Of a stretch of DNA of 39,702 nt, positions 13,186 through 23,600 are shown one piece after another (within the stretch, counting starts at the first letter, position 1; each line of letters starts with the position of its first letter). This DNA is from a virus, in IMG/VR virus record IMGVR_UViG_3300032278_000031, positions 1-39,702 of that record, one strand, 5' to 3'. The notes under the pieces are model-generated. The model was not told the DNA's origin. It made no database searches and saw nothing but the letters and a program-made list of their open reading frames with translations. Made by a program: the position numbers and the translations under genes.

Positions 13186-15228
13186 ATGAATAATATCGAG
13201 CAAAATTTTATTTGGTGGGTTGGCGTAGTAGAAGATAGAAACGATCCATTACAGATAGGCCGTTGTAGAGTTCGTATACTTGGATATCATACAGACAATA
13301 AGCAAGATATGCCTACAGATGAATTGCCATGGGCATATCCTGCCATGCCTATCAATACACCAAGCAGGACTACACCAGTTGGGCCTGTTGAAGGTACATG
13401 GATAATGGGATTTTTCAGGGATGGAAATAGCGCTCAACAACCAGTGATGACTAATATTATAAATTATGGATATGTAAATCCAGATAATCCTAGAGTTGGG
13501 TTCAATGATCCTGATCCAAATGCAGCCGGTAGGCCAAAAAGGCCAGATGGAGAAGATTGGCCAAATGTTGGAGATATCAATACACATAAATTATCAAGAG
13601 GAGAAAAGAGCAGTACTTGGATAGATAGTAATGATCCTGTTGATCCTGTGTCTACAGCAATAACAAATAAAAACTGGGATGAACCAAGCTCGAAATATAA
13701 TTCTAAGTATCCATATAACACTGTCAATGAAAGTGAATCTGGACATGTAACAGAGATTGATGATACACCTGGCGCAGAGAGATTAGTCAGAAGGCATAGA
13801 ACAGGTACGTTTGAAGAAATTTATCCAGATGGGTCGAGAGTTGTAAAGGTTGTCAAAAAAGATTATGAGATGGTTCTAAGTGAAAAGAATTTACATATAT
13901 CTAAAAAAGGACAGGGGGATACAGGTGATTTTAATATAACAGTGGATGGTGATCTTAACATCAAAGTCGGTGGAACTTTAAGATTTGATGTTAAAAATCA
14001 AGTTAGAGTAAAAACTAAACAACCTGGCCCAGCTGGTGCTATTGTATTACAGGCTGGAATAGAAAAAGATATTGGTGCATTAGGAACTGCACCTATTTTA
14101 GTTAATGGTGTAGCTTTAGGAACAAATACAGGGATGCCAATTATGCATGGGGCTGGTGCACCAATGGTAGTACCGGCACCTTTACCTGTAGTTACAGCTC
14201 CAGATATGTCCGCGGGTATACCAGAGAAAAATGTTAGACAAGTTATGAAACAATTGGGCAGTACTGCTGCTGCTAAACCAATTGGATTAGATCCACAACA
14301 ATTTGATATTTTAGTAACTGAATCTGAAATGGCGAAATTGAAAGAACCTAAATTTACAGAAAAGGGAGAAATAATAGTACCTGAACTCACGGATGCAGAT
14401 ATAGCAGCTGCAGAATTATATGATCCAGAAACTCAAACAATTTGGGAAAGAGCACCAGTTTCTGATGTGATAAAACCATCTAAAGCTGGAACTAAATATA
14501 AAATTGCCAGCTTGGGTATTATACCTGATGAAAAATGGAAGGAACTTGGAGCTACATCAACAAAAATAGGTTCTGAATTCACATATGATGGTACACCATT
14601 GGATCATACTTTTTATCCAACTGGTGGTATGGGCACAGCTAGTGCAACAAGAGGTCATGCAGAAGTTTGGAAACAAGCCGTACAAATGCCAATTCCATCT
14701 ATACCACCGCCGGCTACATTGCCGTGGAAAGATAGAATGAAGCAGCATTTTGATGAAGCAACAGGTAAGGTTGTTTTTGACATTCATATTGGGGATTTAT
14801 TGAGGATAAGCTCAAGGGGAATGTTGCTGTCTGTGCTGAAACCAATTTTTGATGAAATAAATAGTGCTGCACAATATACATTGGAAGAAGTTTTACATTT
14901 CTTGACACCAACTGATCTTGATAAATTGATAGAAAGGCTTTCTTTGGGTACTGCGGCTAATGGAATTGCTTCTTTGGAAAAATTAATCACTGAAGTAAAC
15001 AATAAAGTAAACGAGTATAAGCAGTATCAAGAGGTATTGAAACATGGAATTAGTTTGAATATTAAAATTACAGTACAGGCTGGCAAATTGGCTTTGAAGG
15101 CTTTACATAATAAGGGAGAAATTAGCCCAACCCCTACAAGGGTAAAGAATTATTCTAATCATTTTTACCAAATGCTAACGGGCAAGATAGAACCGTCAGA
15201 AGAATTGAAAAGTTTATTAGAGGAATAA
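13186..15228 (+). CDS. 5: gp5-like central spike without lysozyme domain
   Basis: Residues 1-110 form the OB-fold of gp5/VgrG spikes (WWVGVVEDRNDPLQIGRCRV, LPWAYPAMPI, GPVEGTWIMGFFRDG, QQPVMTNII). Residues 205-290 are the spike stem: TGTFEEIYPDGSRVVKVVKK followed by short strands in the NLHI/FNITVDGDLNIKVGG style. The lysozyme domain of T4 gp5 is absent; only about 95 polar residues lie between OB-fold and stem. Instead there is a long C-terminal extension (about 310-680): an Ala/Pro/Gly-rich segment, a copy of the dispersed YxIxxLG module at 432-488, and a helical domain of about 190 residues that I do not recognise. GAGGA precedes ATG 13186. Confidence 0.85.
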   Translation: MNNIEQNFIWWVGVVEDRNDPLQIGRCRVRILGYHTDNKQDMPTDELPWAYPAMPINTPSRTTPVGPVEGTWIMGFFRDGNSAQQPVMTNIINYGYVNPDNPRVGFNDPDPNAAGRPKRPDGEDWPNVGDINTHKLSRGEKSSTWIDSNDPVDPVSTAITNKNWDEPSSKYNSKYPYNTVNESESGHVTEIDDTPGAERLVRRHRTGTFEEIYPDGSRVVKVVKKDYEMVLSEKNLHISKKGQGDTGDFNITVDGDLNIKVGGTLRFDVKNQVRVKTKQPGPAGAIVLQAGIEKDIGALGTAPILVNGVALGTNTGMPIMHGAGAPMVVPAPLPVVTAPDMSAGIPEKNVRQVMKQLGSTAAAKPIGLDPQQFDILVTESEMAKLKEPKFTEKGEIIVPELTDADIAAAELYDPETQTIWERAPVSDVIKPSKAGTKYKIASLGIIPDEKWKELGATSTKIGSEFTYDGTPLDHTFYPTGGMGTASATRGHAEVWKQAVQMPIPSIPPPATLPWKDRMKQHFDEATGKVVFDIHIGDLLRISSRGMLLSVLKPIFDEINSAAQYTLEEVLHFLTPTDLDKLIERLSLGTAANGIASLEKLITEVNNKVNEYKQYQEVLKHGISLNIKITVQAGKLALKALHNKGEISPTPTRVKNYSNHFYQMLTGKIEPSEELKSLLEE

Positions 15229-15229
15229 A

Positions 15230-15529
15230 ATGACAACAGAATCAATAGCTCCATATAAGATAGAAGAATTAGTAAAAAGTACAGAAGTAAAAGATGCATT
15301 AAAAGTATTAGTTGACAAGAATATAATAGAGTTTGATACAGAAACTAATACTTTAATTATTAATGTAGATTTTAGAGTTAGATGTAAGGGTATGCTGAAT
15401 GTGGATTGCGATGAGCATATAATAATGACTAGTGGTCGAGATGTAGATGAAACCAGAGATGATAATGTACCATATGCGATTTGGTTAAATCCAGATTTAG
15501 ATGAAGAAGGGAAACCAATAGCCAAATAA
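15230..15529 (+). CDS. Hypothetical baseplate-operon protein (99 aa)
   Basis: This 99-residue acidic protein starts one base after the gp5 stop, with GAGG seven bases upstream of the start. The first 40 residues are helical; a strand region, LIINVDFRVRCKGMLNVDCD, follows, then a polar tail. Two cysteines flank the strand pair. I recognise no family. Its place between gp5 and the PAAR tip suggests a spike accessory or late tail protein. Confidence 0.6.
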   Translation: MTTESIAPYKIEELVKSTEVKDALKVLVDKNIIEFDTETNTLIINVDFRVRCKGMLNVDCDEHIIMTSGRDVDETRDDNVPYAIWLNPDLDEEGKPIAK

Positions 15530-15530
15530 T

Positions 15531-16820
15531 ATGCCAAGTGCTGTATTCAATAATCGTTCTGAAGAAGTTGTACCATTATCATTAACTTTGCTTAATGAAA
15601 CTACACTTTTTGTAGATTTTCATAAAAGGCCAGAAACTACGTATAATGATTTGACAGTAAATGATTTTGATATGCCTTTTGTGAAATTGGTAAAGCGTGA
15701 TGGTTCTATTGTATATCTCACAAGCGAAATTGATCCAGGCACTGGTGATCTTGTTCCTCCAGATATTGATCCTATTACTGGAGGATTTACACGACTAGGA
15801 ACTATTAAAAATACAAATGAAAATGCTGGGTATGAGCCGATTGTAACGCCTGACTATGCGGGGGATACTAGAAAATATGATTTTAATGCATTGATACAAT
15901 TTAATAATTCCTTTAGCACTACTACACAAGTAGAGATGATCAGTGGAACAATTCCAGAAGGGCTGGCACTTAATACAGGACTGACATCAAATAATTTTAT
16001 TTCTTTTAGTGGTAATATCAAAGATGAATTTTTTGGATTGTCATTAGATGATTATAGAGATTTGCATATTCAAAATCAGCAAAATCAAATAACAGTATTC
16101 ATGGGTGTTGAATATATTGACAATTTAGTAGATAAAAATGTTATAACAAATCCACCCTCAACCTTTAGTGCTGGCGATAGGTTATACAATGTTGGTGAAT
16201 CAAGTATTGATAATAGAGAAATTGAATCTGTAGAAAGATATGTAGATTCTGATGCTACAGTTACCAATGATGGTAGTTTTATATCAGGTACAGAGTATCT
16301 TATTACTTTTGTTGGTAATACTAATTTCACCGCTATTGGTGCTAGTGTTACTCCTGCTGTGGGTGAGATTTTTACAGCTACAGGTGTTGGGGGCGATGGA
16401 ACAGGCGAAGCTACTAGTGAAATAAAACTTAAAGTAAAAATTAAAACTTATATTTCAAAATCTGTTAATACGGGTGGTGAATATATAGAAATTTATGAAC
16501 CATTCATGGCATCACAAAAACGTAAATTTGCTCTGTCTACAATGATAGAAGAGCCAATAGATGATGACTGGCGGGGGTATACCACAACTGTTGACGTAAA
16601 TGCTAGATATGAAGATGTGATGTATGAAAATACAACTACAGATTTGTTTAGTAGAAGATATGATTTTACTCTAGGTTTGAGGGAAACAATAGAAAATAAG
16701 TTGGTAGAAGAAAAAGCTTTTAATATTACTATCCATGCTAGTCCAGAAGCATTGAGGAATAGATTTGAAGGTGGCATGGGTATTCAGATTCAACGATATA
16801 TAAACGTGGATGTTCATTGA
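15531..16820 (+). CDS. Putative baseplate/virion structural protein (429 aa)
   Basis: This 429-residue, beta-rich acidic protein lies between gp5 and the PAAR protein. The N-terminal part (LLNETTLFVDFHKRPETTYN) and C-terminal part (SRRYDFTLGLRETIENKLVE, then FNITIHASPEALRNRF) look like conserved virion domains, but I cannot name the family. Residues 251-294 hold one copy of the module found in three other genes (GTEYLITFVGNTNFTAIGAS, then VGEIFTATG and GTGEA). No Shine-Dalgarno is obvious before ATG 15531, two bases after the previous stop; translation may be coupled. Confidence 0.65.
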   Translation: MPSAVFNNRSEEVVPLSLTLLNETTLFVDFHKRPETTYNDLTVNDFDMPFVKLVKRDGSIVYLTSEIDPGTGDLVPPDIDPITGGFTRLGTIKNTNENAGYEPIVTPDYAGDTRKYDFNALIQFNNSFSTTTQVEMISGTIPEGLALNTGLTSNNFISFSGNIKDEFFGLSLDDYRDLHIQNQQNQITVFMGVEYIDNLVDKNVITNPPSTFSAGDRLYNVGESSIDNREIESVERYVDSDATVTNDGSFISGTEYLITFVGNTNFTAIGASVTPAVGEIFTATGVGGDGTGEATSEIKLKVKIKTYISKSVNTGGEYIEIYEPFMASQKRKFALSTMIEEPIDDDWRGYTTTVDVNARYEDVMYENTTTDLFSRRYDFTLGLRETIENKLVEEKAFNITIHASPEALRNRFEGGMGIQIQRYINVDVH

Positions 16821-17281
16821 TGGCTAATTTACCTATTGCAGTTATTGGAGATTCTGTTAGTACACATTATGCTAATAATACTCCGCCTTATTTTGTTACT
16901 CAAACTAGAATTATTGGTGCAGCTGGCCCAGCAGCTGCTCGTGGTGCTAAGGGATTTTTCTCTGGTAGCTTGGATGTTTTTGCAGATAGTCGGCCTGTTC
17001 ATAGAGTGTCAGATATTGTAGGGCAACCTCATTTTAGTAATGCAACGCCAATTGATATACCACCATCTGGTGGGTATGTACCATGTGAAACAATTGCTAC
17101 TTTGGGATTTGCAGCAGTTTATAATTTTCATCATCAGTCATATTTGGCTGAAGGATCACCGACAGTTTTTGTCAATGGTAAATCGGTAGGGCATCAGGGG
17201 GCTATATATGTTTGTAGTGCTTCTGTTACTGAAAGAGGGGATAAGTCAGAACCAACAGTTTTTGTGCCTAATAGTACATAG
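16820..17281 (+). CDS. 5.4: PAAR-domain spike tip protein (gp5.4-type)
   Basis: The 153-residue protein has PAAR-like features: an N-terminal strand with Gly-Asp (AVIGDSVSTH), HRVSDIVGQPHF in the middle, and the typical C-terminal GSPTVFVNGKSVGHQG (about 117-132), followed by TERGDKSEPTVFV. PAAR proteins cap the tip of gp5/VgrG spikes, often holding a metal with His/Cys residues; His and Cys are present in several of these loops. ATG 16820 overlaps the previous TGA by one base. A TTG immediately before it is in frame but less likely. gp25 follows in the operon. Confidence 0.82.
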   Translation: MANLPIAVIGDSVSTHYANNTPPYFVTQTRIIGAAGPAAARGAKGFFSGSLDVFADSRPVHRVSDIVGQPHFSNATPIDIPPSGGYVPCETIATLGFAAVYNFHHQSYLAEGSPTVFVNGKSVGHQGAIYVCSASVTERGDKSEPTVFVPNST

Positions 17282-17290
17282 GAGATAATA

Positions 17291-17716
17291 ATGGCAATAT
17301 ATTCACAAACGTCAAAAGATATTACTAAATATCAGGGGAGAAGTTGGAAGGATCTTGATTTGAATTTTGGCATCAATCCTGCCACTAAAGATATAAGAAA
17401 GAAATCAGGAGAAAATGCTCTCAAACAATCTATTAAAAATTTGTTAATGACTAATAGAGGTGAACGATTGTTTGAGCCAGAAATATTTGGTGGAATATAT
17501 CAATACTTATTTGAACCTCTAAGCCCATTTACTGCAGTTTCTATTAAGGATAGTGTTACGAATGTTATAAATACTCTTGAACCTAGAGTTGTTGTACGAG
17601 AAGTTACTGTTTCTGAAAATAGTAATCAAGATGGGTATGATATATCAATTGATTTTTCTATTTTCAACAGTGAAGAACGATTAAATGTAGAATTTTTCTT
17701 GGAGCGGTTAAGATAA
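17291..17716 (+). CDS. 25: gp25 baseplate wedge protein
   Basis: The 141-residue protein matches the gp25-like family (T4 gp25, 132 residues): WKDLDLNFGINPATKDI, then NALKQSIKNLLMTNRGERLF, a QYLFEPL segment and the invariant EPR motif in INTLEPRVVVREV at residues 96-98. gp25 forms the wedge core that nucleates the sheath and is conserved in all contractile injection systems. It has a strong AGGAG ribosome-binding site, and its TAA overlaps the gp6 ATG (TAATG). Confidence 0.95.
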   Translation: MAIYSQTSKDITKYQGRSWKDLDLNFGINPATKDIRKKSGENALKQSIKNLLMTNRGERLFEPEIFGGIYQYLFEPLSPFTAVSIKDSVTNVINTLEPRVVVREVTVSENSNQDGYDISIDFSIFNSEERLNVEFFLERLR

Positions 17717-20634
17717 TGGCTATAATAAACACAGATAAACTAGAAGTTACTAATTTAGATTTTTATGGAATTAAAGATAGCCTTAAAACCTTTTTGCAAA
17801 GCCAGTCTGAATTTAATGATTATGATTTTGATGGTTCTGGTTTAGGTGTTCTTTTAGATTTACTTTCTTATAATACACATTATATGGCATTTTATCTCAA
17901 TATGGTTGCCAATGAAATGTTTATGGATACTGCTTCACAGAGAAGTTCTATAGTTGGGATCGCTAGACAGTTAGGGTATACACCAAAATCGACTCAAGGA
18001 GCAATTGCAAAAATTAATCTCAGTCTGAATGTGTCAAGTGGATCAGTTATAACATTGCCCAGATGGACTCCATTCAGTGTAACGGTAGATAAAGATAAAT
18101 TTTTATTTTACACGACTTCATCAAAGATTGCTAATACTGCAGCAGGTAAAGTTACATATAACAATCTTTCTATCAAAGAAGGTGTCTATGTTAAAAACAC
18201 ATATATCTATAATAGCCAGGGTAAAAAACAAAGATTTATTTTAGACAATGATAGTGTAGATACTACAACACTAGTAGTTACAGTTCAAGGATCAAAATCT
18301 GGAGGTACTATAAGTACATATACAGTATATAAAGATTTAGAAGGATTAGATAGTACATCAAATGTATACTTTTTGCAAGAAGTAGAAGATGGCAGATATG
18401 AAATATATTTTGGTGATGGGATTTATGGAAAAAAATTAGAAGATGAAAATTATATCACAATTGAATATCTGACAAGTAATGGAGCAGCTGCAAATTATGC
18501 TGGACTTGATAGCAATAATCCATTTGCATTAGAAAGTTTACCAGATGATACAACCATTGATACATTGACATTGGCCACAGATGGTCAAGCTGGTGGAGGT
18601 TCTAATAGGGAATCAGCTGAATCTATTAAGTTTAATGCACCATTGTCATATGCGGCTCAAGATAGAGCAGTTACTGCTAATGATTACAAAAATATAATTT
18701 TAAGTAATTATGGTAATACAAGAGGTGTGAAGATTTGGGGTGGTGATCCAAATGAATTGCGTGATTCAGCACCTGATGGTGGATTACAAAATGCTAGTGG
18801 AACCGCATATATTTCTATTTTGCCCAAATATGGTAAAAGGCTGCCATCAGCTACTAAGGACTATATCTTACAGTCTATTTTAGCTCCTTATAAAATTTTA
18901 GGTATCAAAAATCAGATAGTCGATCCAAATTACATTGATTTATTAGTTACTATTAATGCTATTTACAATCCATCGGAAACTGAATTACCAGAAGATACTT
19001 TGAAGCAAAATATAATAAATCAAGTAAAAAAATATAGTGTAACTGATTTAGAAAATTTTGATGGAAAATATAGACATTCTGTTCTTACTGCTAAAGTCAA
19101 TGAAACAGATAAATCAGTGGTGGCAAATAATATAAAAGTTAAATATCAAAAAGAAATGAATTTTAGTCCAAGTGAATTACAACGGATGGAGCCTGGCCCA
19201 GCTGATGATTTTGATGAACATCCATATGAGAATAGAAATTGGCATCGAATGAAATTTTCTTCAATTGATTATGGAATGGGAATTGATAGGGGAACAGTTC
19301 AGAGTAATAAGTTTTATATTTGGGCTTATTCTTTACCTAATTTTGATACTGTTATTAGAAGTGAAAAAGATGTAGATGAAAATGATTATCCAGAAGAAAA
19401 AAAATGGGTACAGGGATCGAAATTATTTGCTTGGTCAATGATAAAAACGGATACGGCAGCTGAATCTGTAAATGAAGTACATGCTGGTAAAATTCTTGAA
19501 TGTTATTTCAGAGATGATGGCGAAGGACGTTTAGAGTTAGCTAATGCAAACAATAATTATAAGATACCTTATTTTCATTTGAAGGATAGTTATAAATCAA
19601 GTAATTTTAGTTGGATAGAAACACAGGTTACAGGAATAGGTGAATATGGTGCTTCGGAAGGAGGCCATGCTAGAGCAAAATCGTCTATAACAGATGCTAG
19701 TTTTAGAAGGGATTATAAAAATAATAAAGATGGAAATCGAGTTGGAACTATCAATCCTGAAATATTAGATTATGAATCTTGGGGCACAGTGGATTATAGA
19801 ACAGGTCAGATTTTTAAAATAAAGCCCCTTTCTATTCTGTCTACTTCAGATGATGTTGTGGAATTCGCAGAAGGTATAACTCCATTATCAATTTCGCTTA
19901 ACTCAGTTTGGCAAATGTATTCTATGGGTGGGAATCCATATACATCTATTACACTTAATAGTAAAAATTTAGGTATTAAGTTTTCTTCACAACAATATTC
20001 AGATATGGATGTTAGATTGGGTGGATATACTTCAAGTGGTAATCAAATATTACAGATTGATTCTACTTATTTGAATTCTGGTATAACAATGGTTCGCACA
20101 ACAGATAAGCCACCAATATCTAAAGCTGAAAATCAATATGAAATAGAAGAACGTAAAGATGTAGCCAAAGAAGACGATGTTCCTTCTTTGGAAAAAGAAC
20201 TTCCAACTGATGAAGAAATTATGAGTGCGATGCATCAGGAATCTCTTATGCAAGGTTCTGTTCCGCCGGATCATGATTCAACAATGTCAGATTTTCAACC
20301 AGAAGTAAAAACAACTATTGATTATACTACTCCTGAAACTCCATCTAAAACTGCACAAGATTATGCAAAGCAGACATTGGGTGAAATTTGGGATGATAAT
20401 ATGAAGGTATGGGTAAAGGATGAGACTAAACAAGATCCATATGGTGGAGTGTATGATACAGATTCCTTCGCTACTACTTCAGAAGGTACAGAATTGGGAT
20501 TTTCTAATGCAGCTGCAACGCCTGCTACTATTGATAATCCTTATCCTGGCGGTACACCACCTGGCGCAAATCAATTAGAATCTTCTGGTGGTATGTACCA
20601 GATGGAATCTGATGGTGGTATGTACGATTATTAG
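17716..20634 (+). CDS. 6: gp6 baseplate wedge protein with long C-terminal extension
   Basis: The 972-residue protein has the gp6/BaseplateJ pattern: FNDYDFDGSGLGVLLDLLSY and NTHYMAFYLNMVANEMFMDT near residues 37-76, RQLGYTPKS, and the motif AAQDRAVTANDYKNIILSNY at about 312-331, which marks baseplate J proteins. gp6 dimers make the inner ring that links the wedges. T4 gp6 has 660 residues. The last roughly 170 residues here are acidic and low in complexity, with a repeated GGMYQMES/GGMYDY ending, and look unstructured. A GGAG lies ten bases before the start, which overlaps the gp25 stop. Confidence 0.92.
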   Translation: MAIINTDKLEVTNLDFYGIKDSLKTFLQSQSEFNDYDFDGSGLGVLLDLLSYNTHYMAFYLNMVANEMFMDTASQRSSIVGIARQLGYTPKSTQGAIAKINLSLNVSSGSVITLPRWTPFSVTVDKDKFLFYTTSSKIANTAAGKVTYNNLSIKEGVYVKNTYIYNSQGKKQRFILDNDSVDTTTLVVTVQGSKSGGTISTYTVYKDLEGLDSTSNVYFLQEVEDGRYEIYFGDGIYGKKLEDENYITIEYLTSNGAAANYAGLDSNNPFALESLPDDTTIDTLTLATDGQAGGGSNRESAESIKFNAPLSYAAQDRAVTANDYKNIILSNYGNTRGVKIWGGDPNELRDSAPDGGLQNASGTAYISILPKYGKRLPSATKDYILQSILAPYKILGIKNQIVDPNYIDLLVTINAIYNPSETELPEDTLKQNIINQVKKYSVTDLENFDGKYRHSVLTAKVNETDKSVVANNIKVKYQKEMNFSPSELQRMEPGPADDFDEHPYENRNWHRMKFSSIDYGMGIDRGTVQSNKFYIWAYSLPNFDTVIRSEKDVDENDYPEEKKWVQGSKLFAWSMIKTDTAAESVNEVHAGKILECYFRDDGEGRLELANANNNYKIPYFHLKDSYKSSNFSWIETQVTGIGEYGASEGGHARAKSSITDASFRRDYKNNKDGNRVGTINPEILDYESWGTVDYRTGQIFKIKPLSILSTSDDVVEFAEGITPLSISLNSVWQMYSMGGNPYTSITLNSKNLGIKFSSQQYSDMDVRLGGYTSSGNQILQIDSTYLNSGITMVRTTDKPPISKAENQYEIEERKDVAKEDDVPSLEKELPTDEEIMSAMHQESLMQGSVPPDHDSTMSDFQPEVKTTIDYTTPETPSKTAQDYAKQTLGEIWDDNMKVWVKDETKQDPYGGVYDTDSFATTSEGTELGFSNAAATPATIDNPYPGGTPPGANQLESSGGMYQMESDGGMYDY

Positions 20635-20645
20635 GATTATAACAA

Positions 20646-23600
20646 ATGCAATACACAGATAAAACTAAAAATAATATATCTTCTTTTGTTGAAGGTCAAT
20701 TGCCATGGTTTGTGCGTACACAGTTCGACTTGGCTGATAGTGGTGATAAAACCAAGATTGTCAAATTTTTGGAATTCTATTATAAGTGGCTAGAAAAAGA
20801 ATATGATTTGACTATTAAAGATTATGATAGATATTCTATTAAAGGTTTGGGAACTGTAAATATCAATCAGGTTGTCAATGAGAAATTTAATTTATTCAAT
20901 GCACTGAATAGGATATTGGATTTTGGGGATATTGATAATATACCATATACTTATTTGAAATATCTTAGAAGCCAACTGATGCCTGATGTACCTGAGCAAA
21001 TATCAGGTGATGTTCGTAATACTATGAAATTGATAAGAGATTTTAATACCAGAAAAGGTACTAAAAAAGCTTTTGAGTTTATGTTTCGTGTATTGTATAA
21101 TAAGAATGTAGATGTAATTCCATATGAAGAACAATTAATGGTGCCATCTTCTGCTAAATGGAGAAAGCCAATATTGATGAGAGTTCAATTAATATCAACA
21201 GAAGATACTACTGAATCTGATTTATCTTATCTGATTGGGTATCATGTTCGGGGTGAAGTTTCTGGTGCTACGGCTAGAGTGTTGGATGTAAATCACTATT
21301 ATGTAAAAACTTATAGGGTCACTGAATTAGTATTAGATAAGAATGATATTACAGGTGATTTTGCTAATGATGAATATTTGGAAGGGGTTTACATTCAGTC
21401 ACTGCAAGAAATTCCTGTTTCGGATTCTACTAATATTGTAGTCAATAATAGATATAAAATTCATGCTTTGGGAACTACTACAACAGAAACTTGGAAAAGT
21501 ATGGGTGCGGCTGAAGCTACTATTGGGCATGAATTTATACTTATTAAGGCTGGGATTGGAACGGGTACAGTCATAACAGCAGATAATATTGATTTAGCTA
21601 CTGAAACTGTGACTGCCATAACTAGGCCAGATACCACAGAACAAATAAGAGTAAAAAGCCTGGCTGGTATTAAAGAGATACATTTCCAATTACATGGTAG
21701 CGGGCATACACTAGATGATGATTTAGTTGTAAGTAACTATGGTAGTGCGACAAATATAACTTTGATGGAAACGGGTAGCAATTATGCAGTAGGCACTTAT
21801 GCTACTGTTGGTGGATCAGGAACAGGACTTAGAATCACTGTTACTGTTTCGGGTAATGCTATCAGTAGTGGAAGTATTGCAGCTGCAGGTTTAGGATATG
21901 CTGATAATGATATTGTAATTGTGGATGATAACCAAAAAGATTTCAATGCACAAACAGCTGTTGATCTGACTAATAATAGAATTACTATACCTTCGCATGG
22001 ATTGAGTACAGATGATACAGTTAATTATAAGATTGGAGCCGCTGCTAATTTTATTAGTAAAACATTTAATGCACAAGATGATGTATTTATAGAAAGTGAT
22101 TCTATAAGAATTCCTAATCATGGATTTTATGATACAGATAAAGTTGTTTATACTAAAGGTTCTGGTACAGTGGTAGCGGGCTTAACAACTGGTAATACAT
22201 ATTATATAGTTAGGGTATCGGCTGATACTATTAAATTGGCTACTTCATGGGCAAATTCTACTACGGGAACAGTTGTTGACCTAACTGGACTCAGTGATGC
22301 TAATGAAAATCATACCATAAAAGAGAGTGATTCAATAGGAGTTGCTGATACTGTTATCGGTGGATTGGTCAATGATACTGATTATGATGTTATCAAGGTT
22401 GATGATGATACAATACAATTAAAGCCAGATGGCGGAGGATCAGCTATTGATTTGACCGCATATGGTGGAAATAATGAAAATCATAGTATAAGAGATTTGG
22501 ATGGAGATGGAACTGGAAGTGGCGGTACTTTTAAGATTACAGGTGTAGATAATCAGGGTGGAGCATACGGTAGGATTCAACGATTGACCAAAGGGAAAGT
22601 TGATGATATACTTATCAATGACGGTGGCGCAAATTATGCATTTGAAGATCAGTTTCAATTGATTGGAACTTATTTGCAGATTACTGAAACATCTGGTGCA
22701 CTTTTTGCAGTAGATGAATATATCATAGGTGAAAAATCACGAGCTACAGCCAGAATTAGAGGTATTGTAGGCAATAAATTATATATAGATACTATTAGAG
22801 GAAATTTTGATACTGATAAAAATAGGCTGGGTGAATATGAAGGTGAAAATATCTTAAAATTTAAAAATGCAGATGGAACAAAAACAGAAGTCAGTTCTGG
22901 CAATTTTGTAGTTGGTACATCTTATTATATTTCAAGAGGTGGTGCCAATGAATATTATGGATATAATTATGGTACAGATTTTACTCAATTAGGTGCAGAT
23001 AATAGTGATGTAGGTACAATATTTACAGCTACTGGCACAGGTTCTTCTATTTCATACACGGCTGGTAATTTTGTAATTGGTACAAAATATACAATTACTG
23101 TTGCTGGCAATACAAATTTTACTCTTATTGGTGCAGCTAATAGCAATGTGGGTACTGTGTTTACAGCTACAGGTGTTGGCACAATGGGCCAAACAGGCAC
23201 AGCTGAATTATTTGATAACACAGGAGCTGCAATTCCAAGAACAACTTTTGGTAGATGTAGATGGGTAGTCAGTGAAGATTCTACTATAGGATCAGGTGAA
23301 GTTGTTAAAGTCAATGCTAGTACAGGGGCAATTGAAGAAGTTGAATTACATCACGGTGGATCTGGATTTGAAGAATCACCATATTTGCAAATAACTTCAG
23401 ATAGTATTGTTACTGCGGGTTCATTTGATACTAATATAGAATATACAATTGTTTCTATAGGCACTACAAATTTTAATCTGATTGGCGCTGATGCTTCTCC
23501 AGCTGTAGGTGAAACTTTTACAGCAACAGGTGCTGGTACTGGAACTGGTACAGCAAGGAGAGTTGGCCAAGGTGCCAATTTTACTCCATTCGGATCAAAG

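Noticed and set aside
15230-15529. Assigning the 99-residue protein to a gp5 C-terminal fragment split by frameshift
   Set aside because: It has its own GAGG and ATG, and gp5 ends cleanly in a charged helical tail; no shared motif links them.
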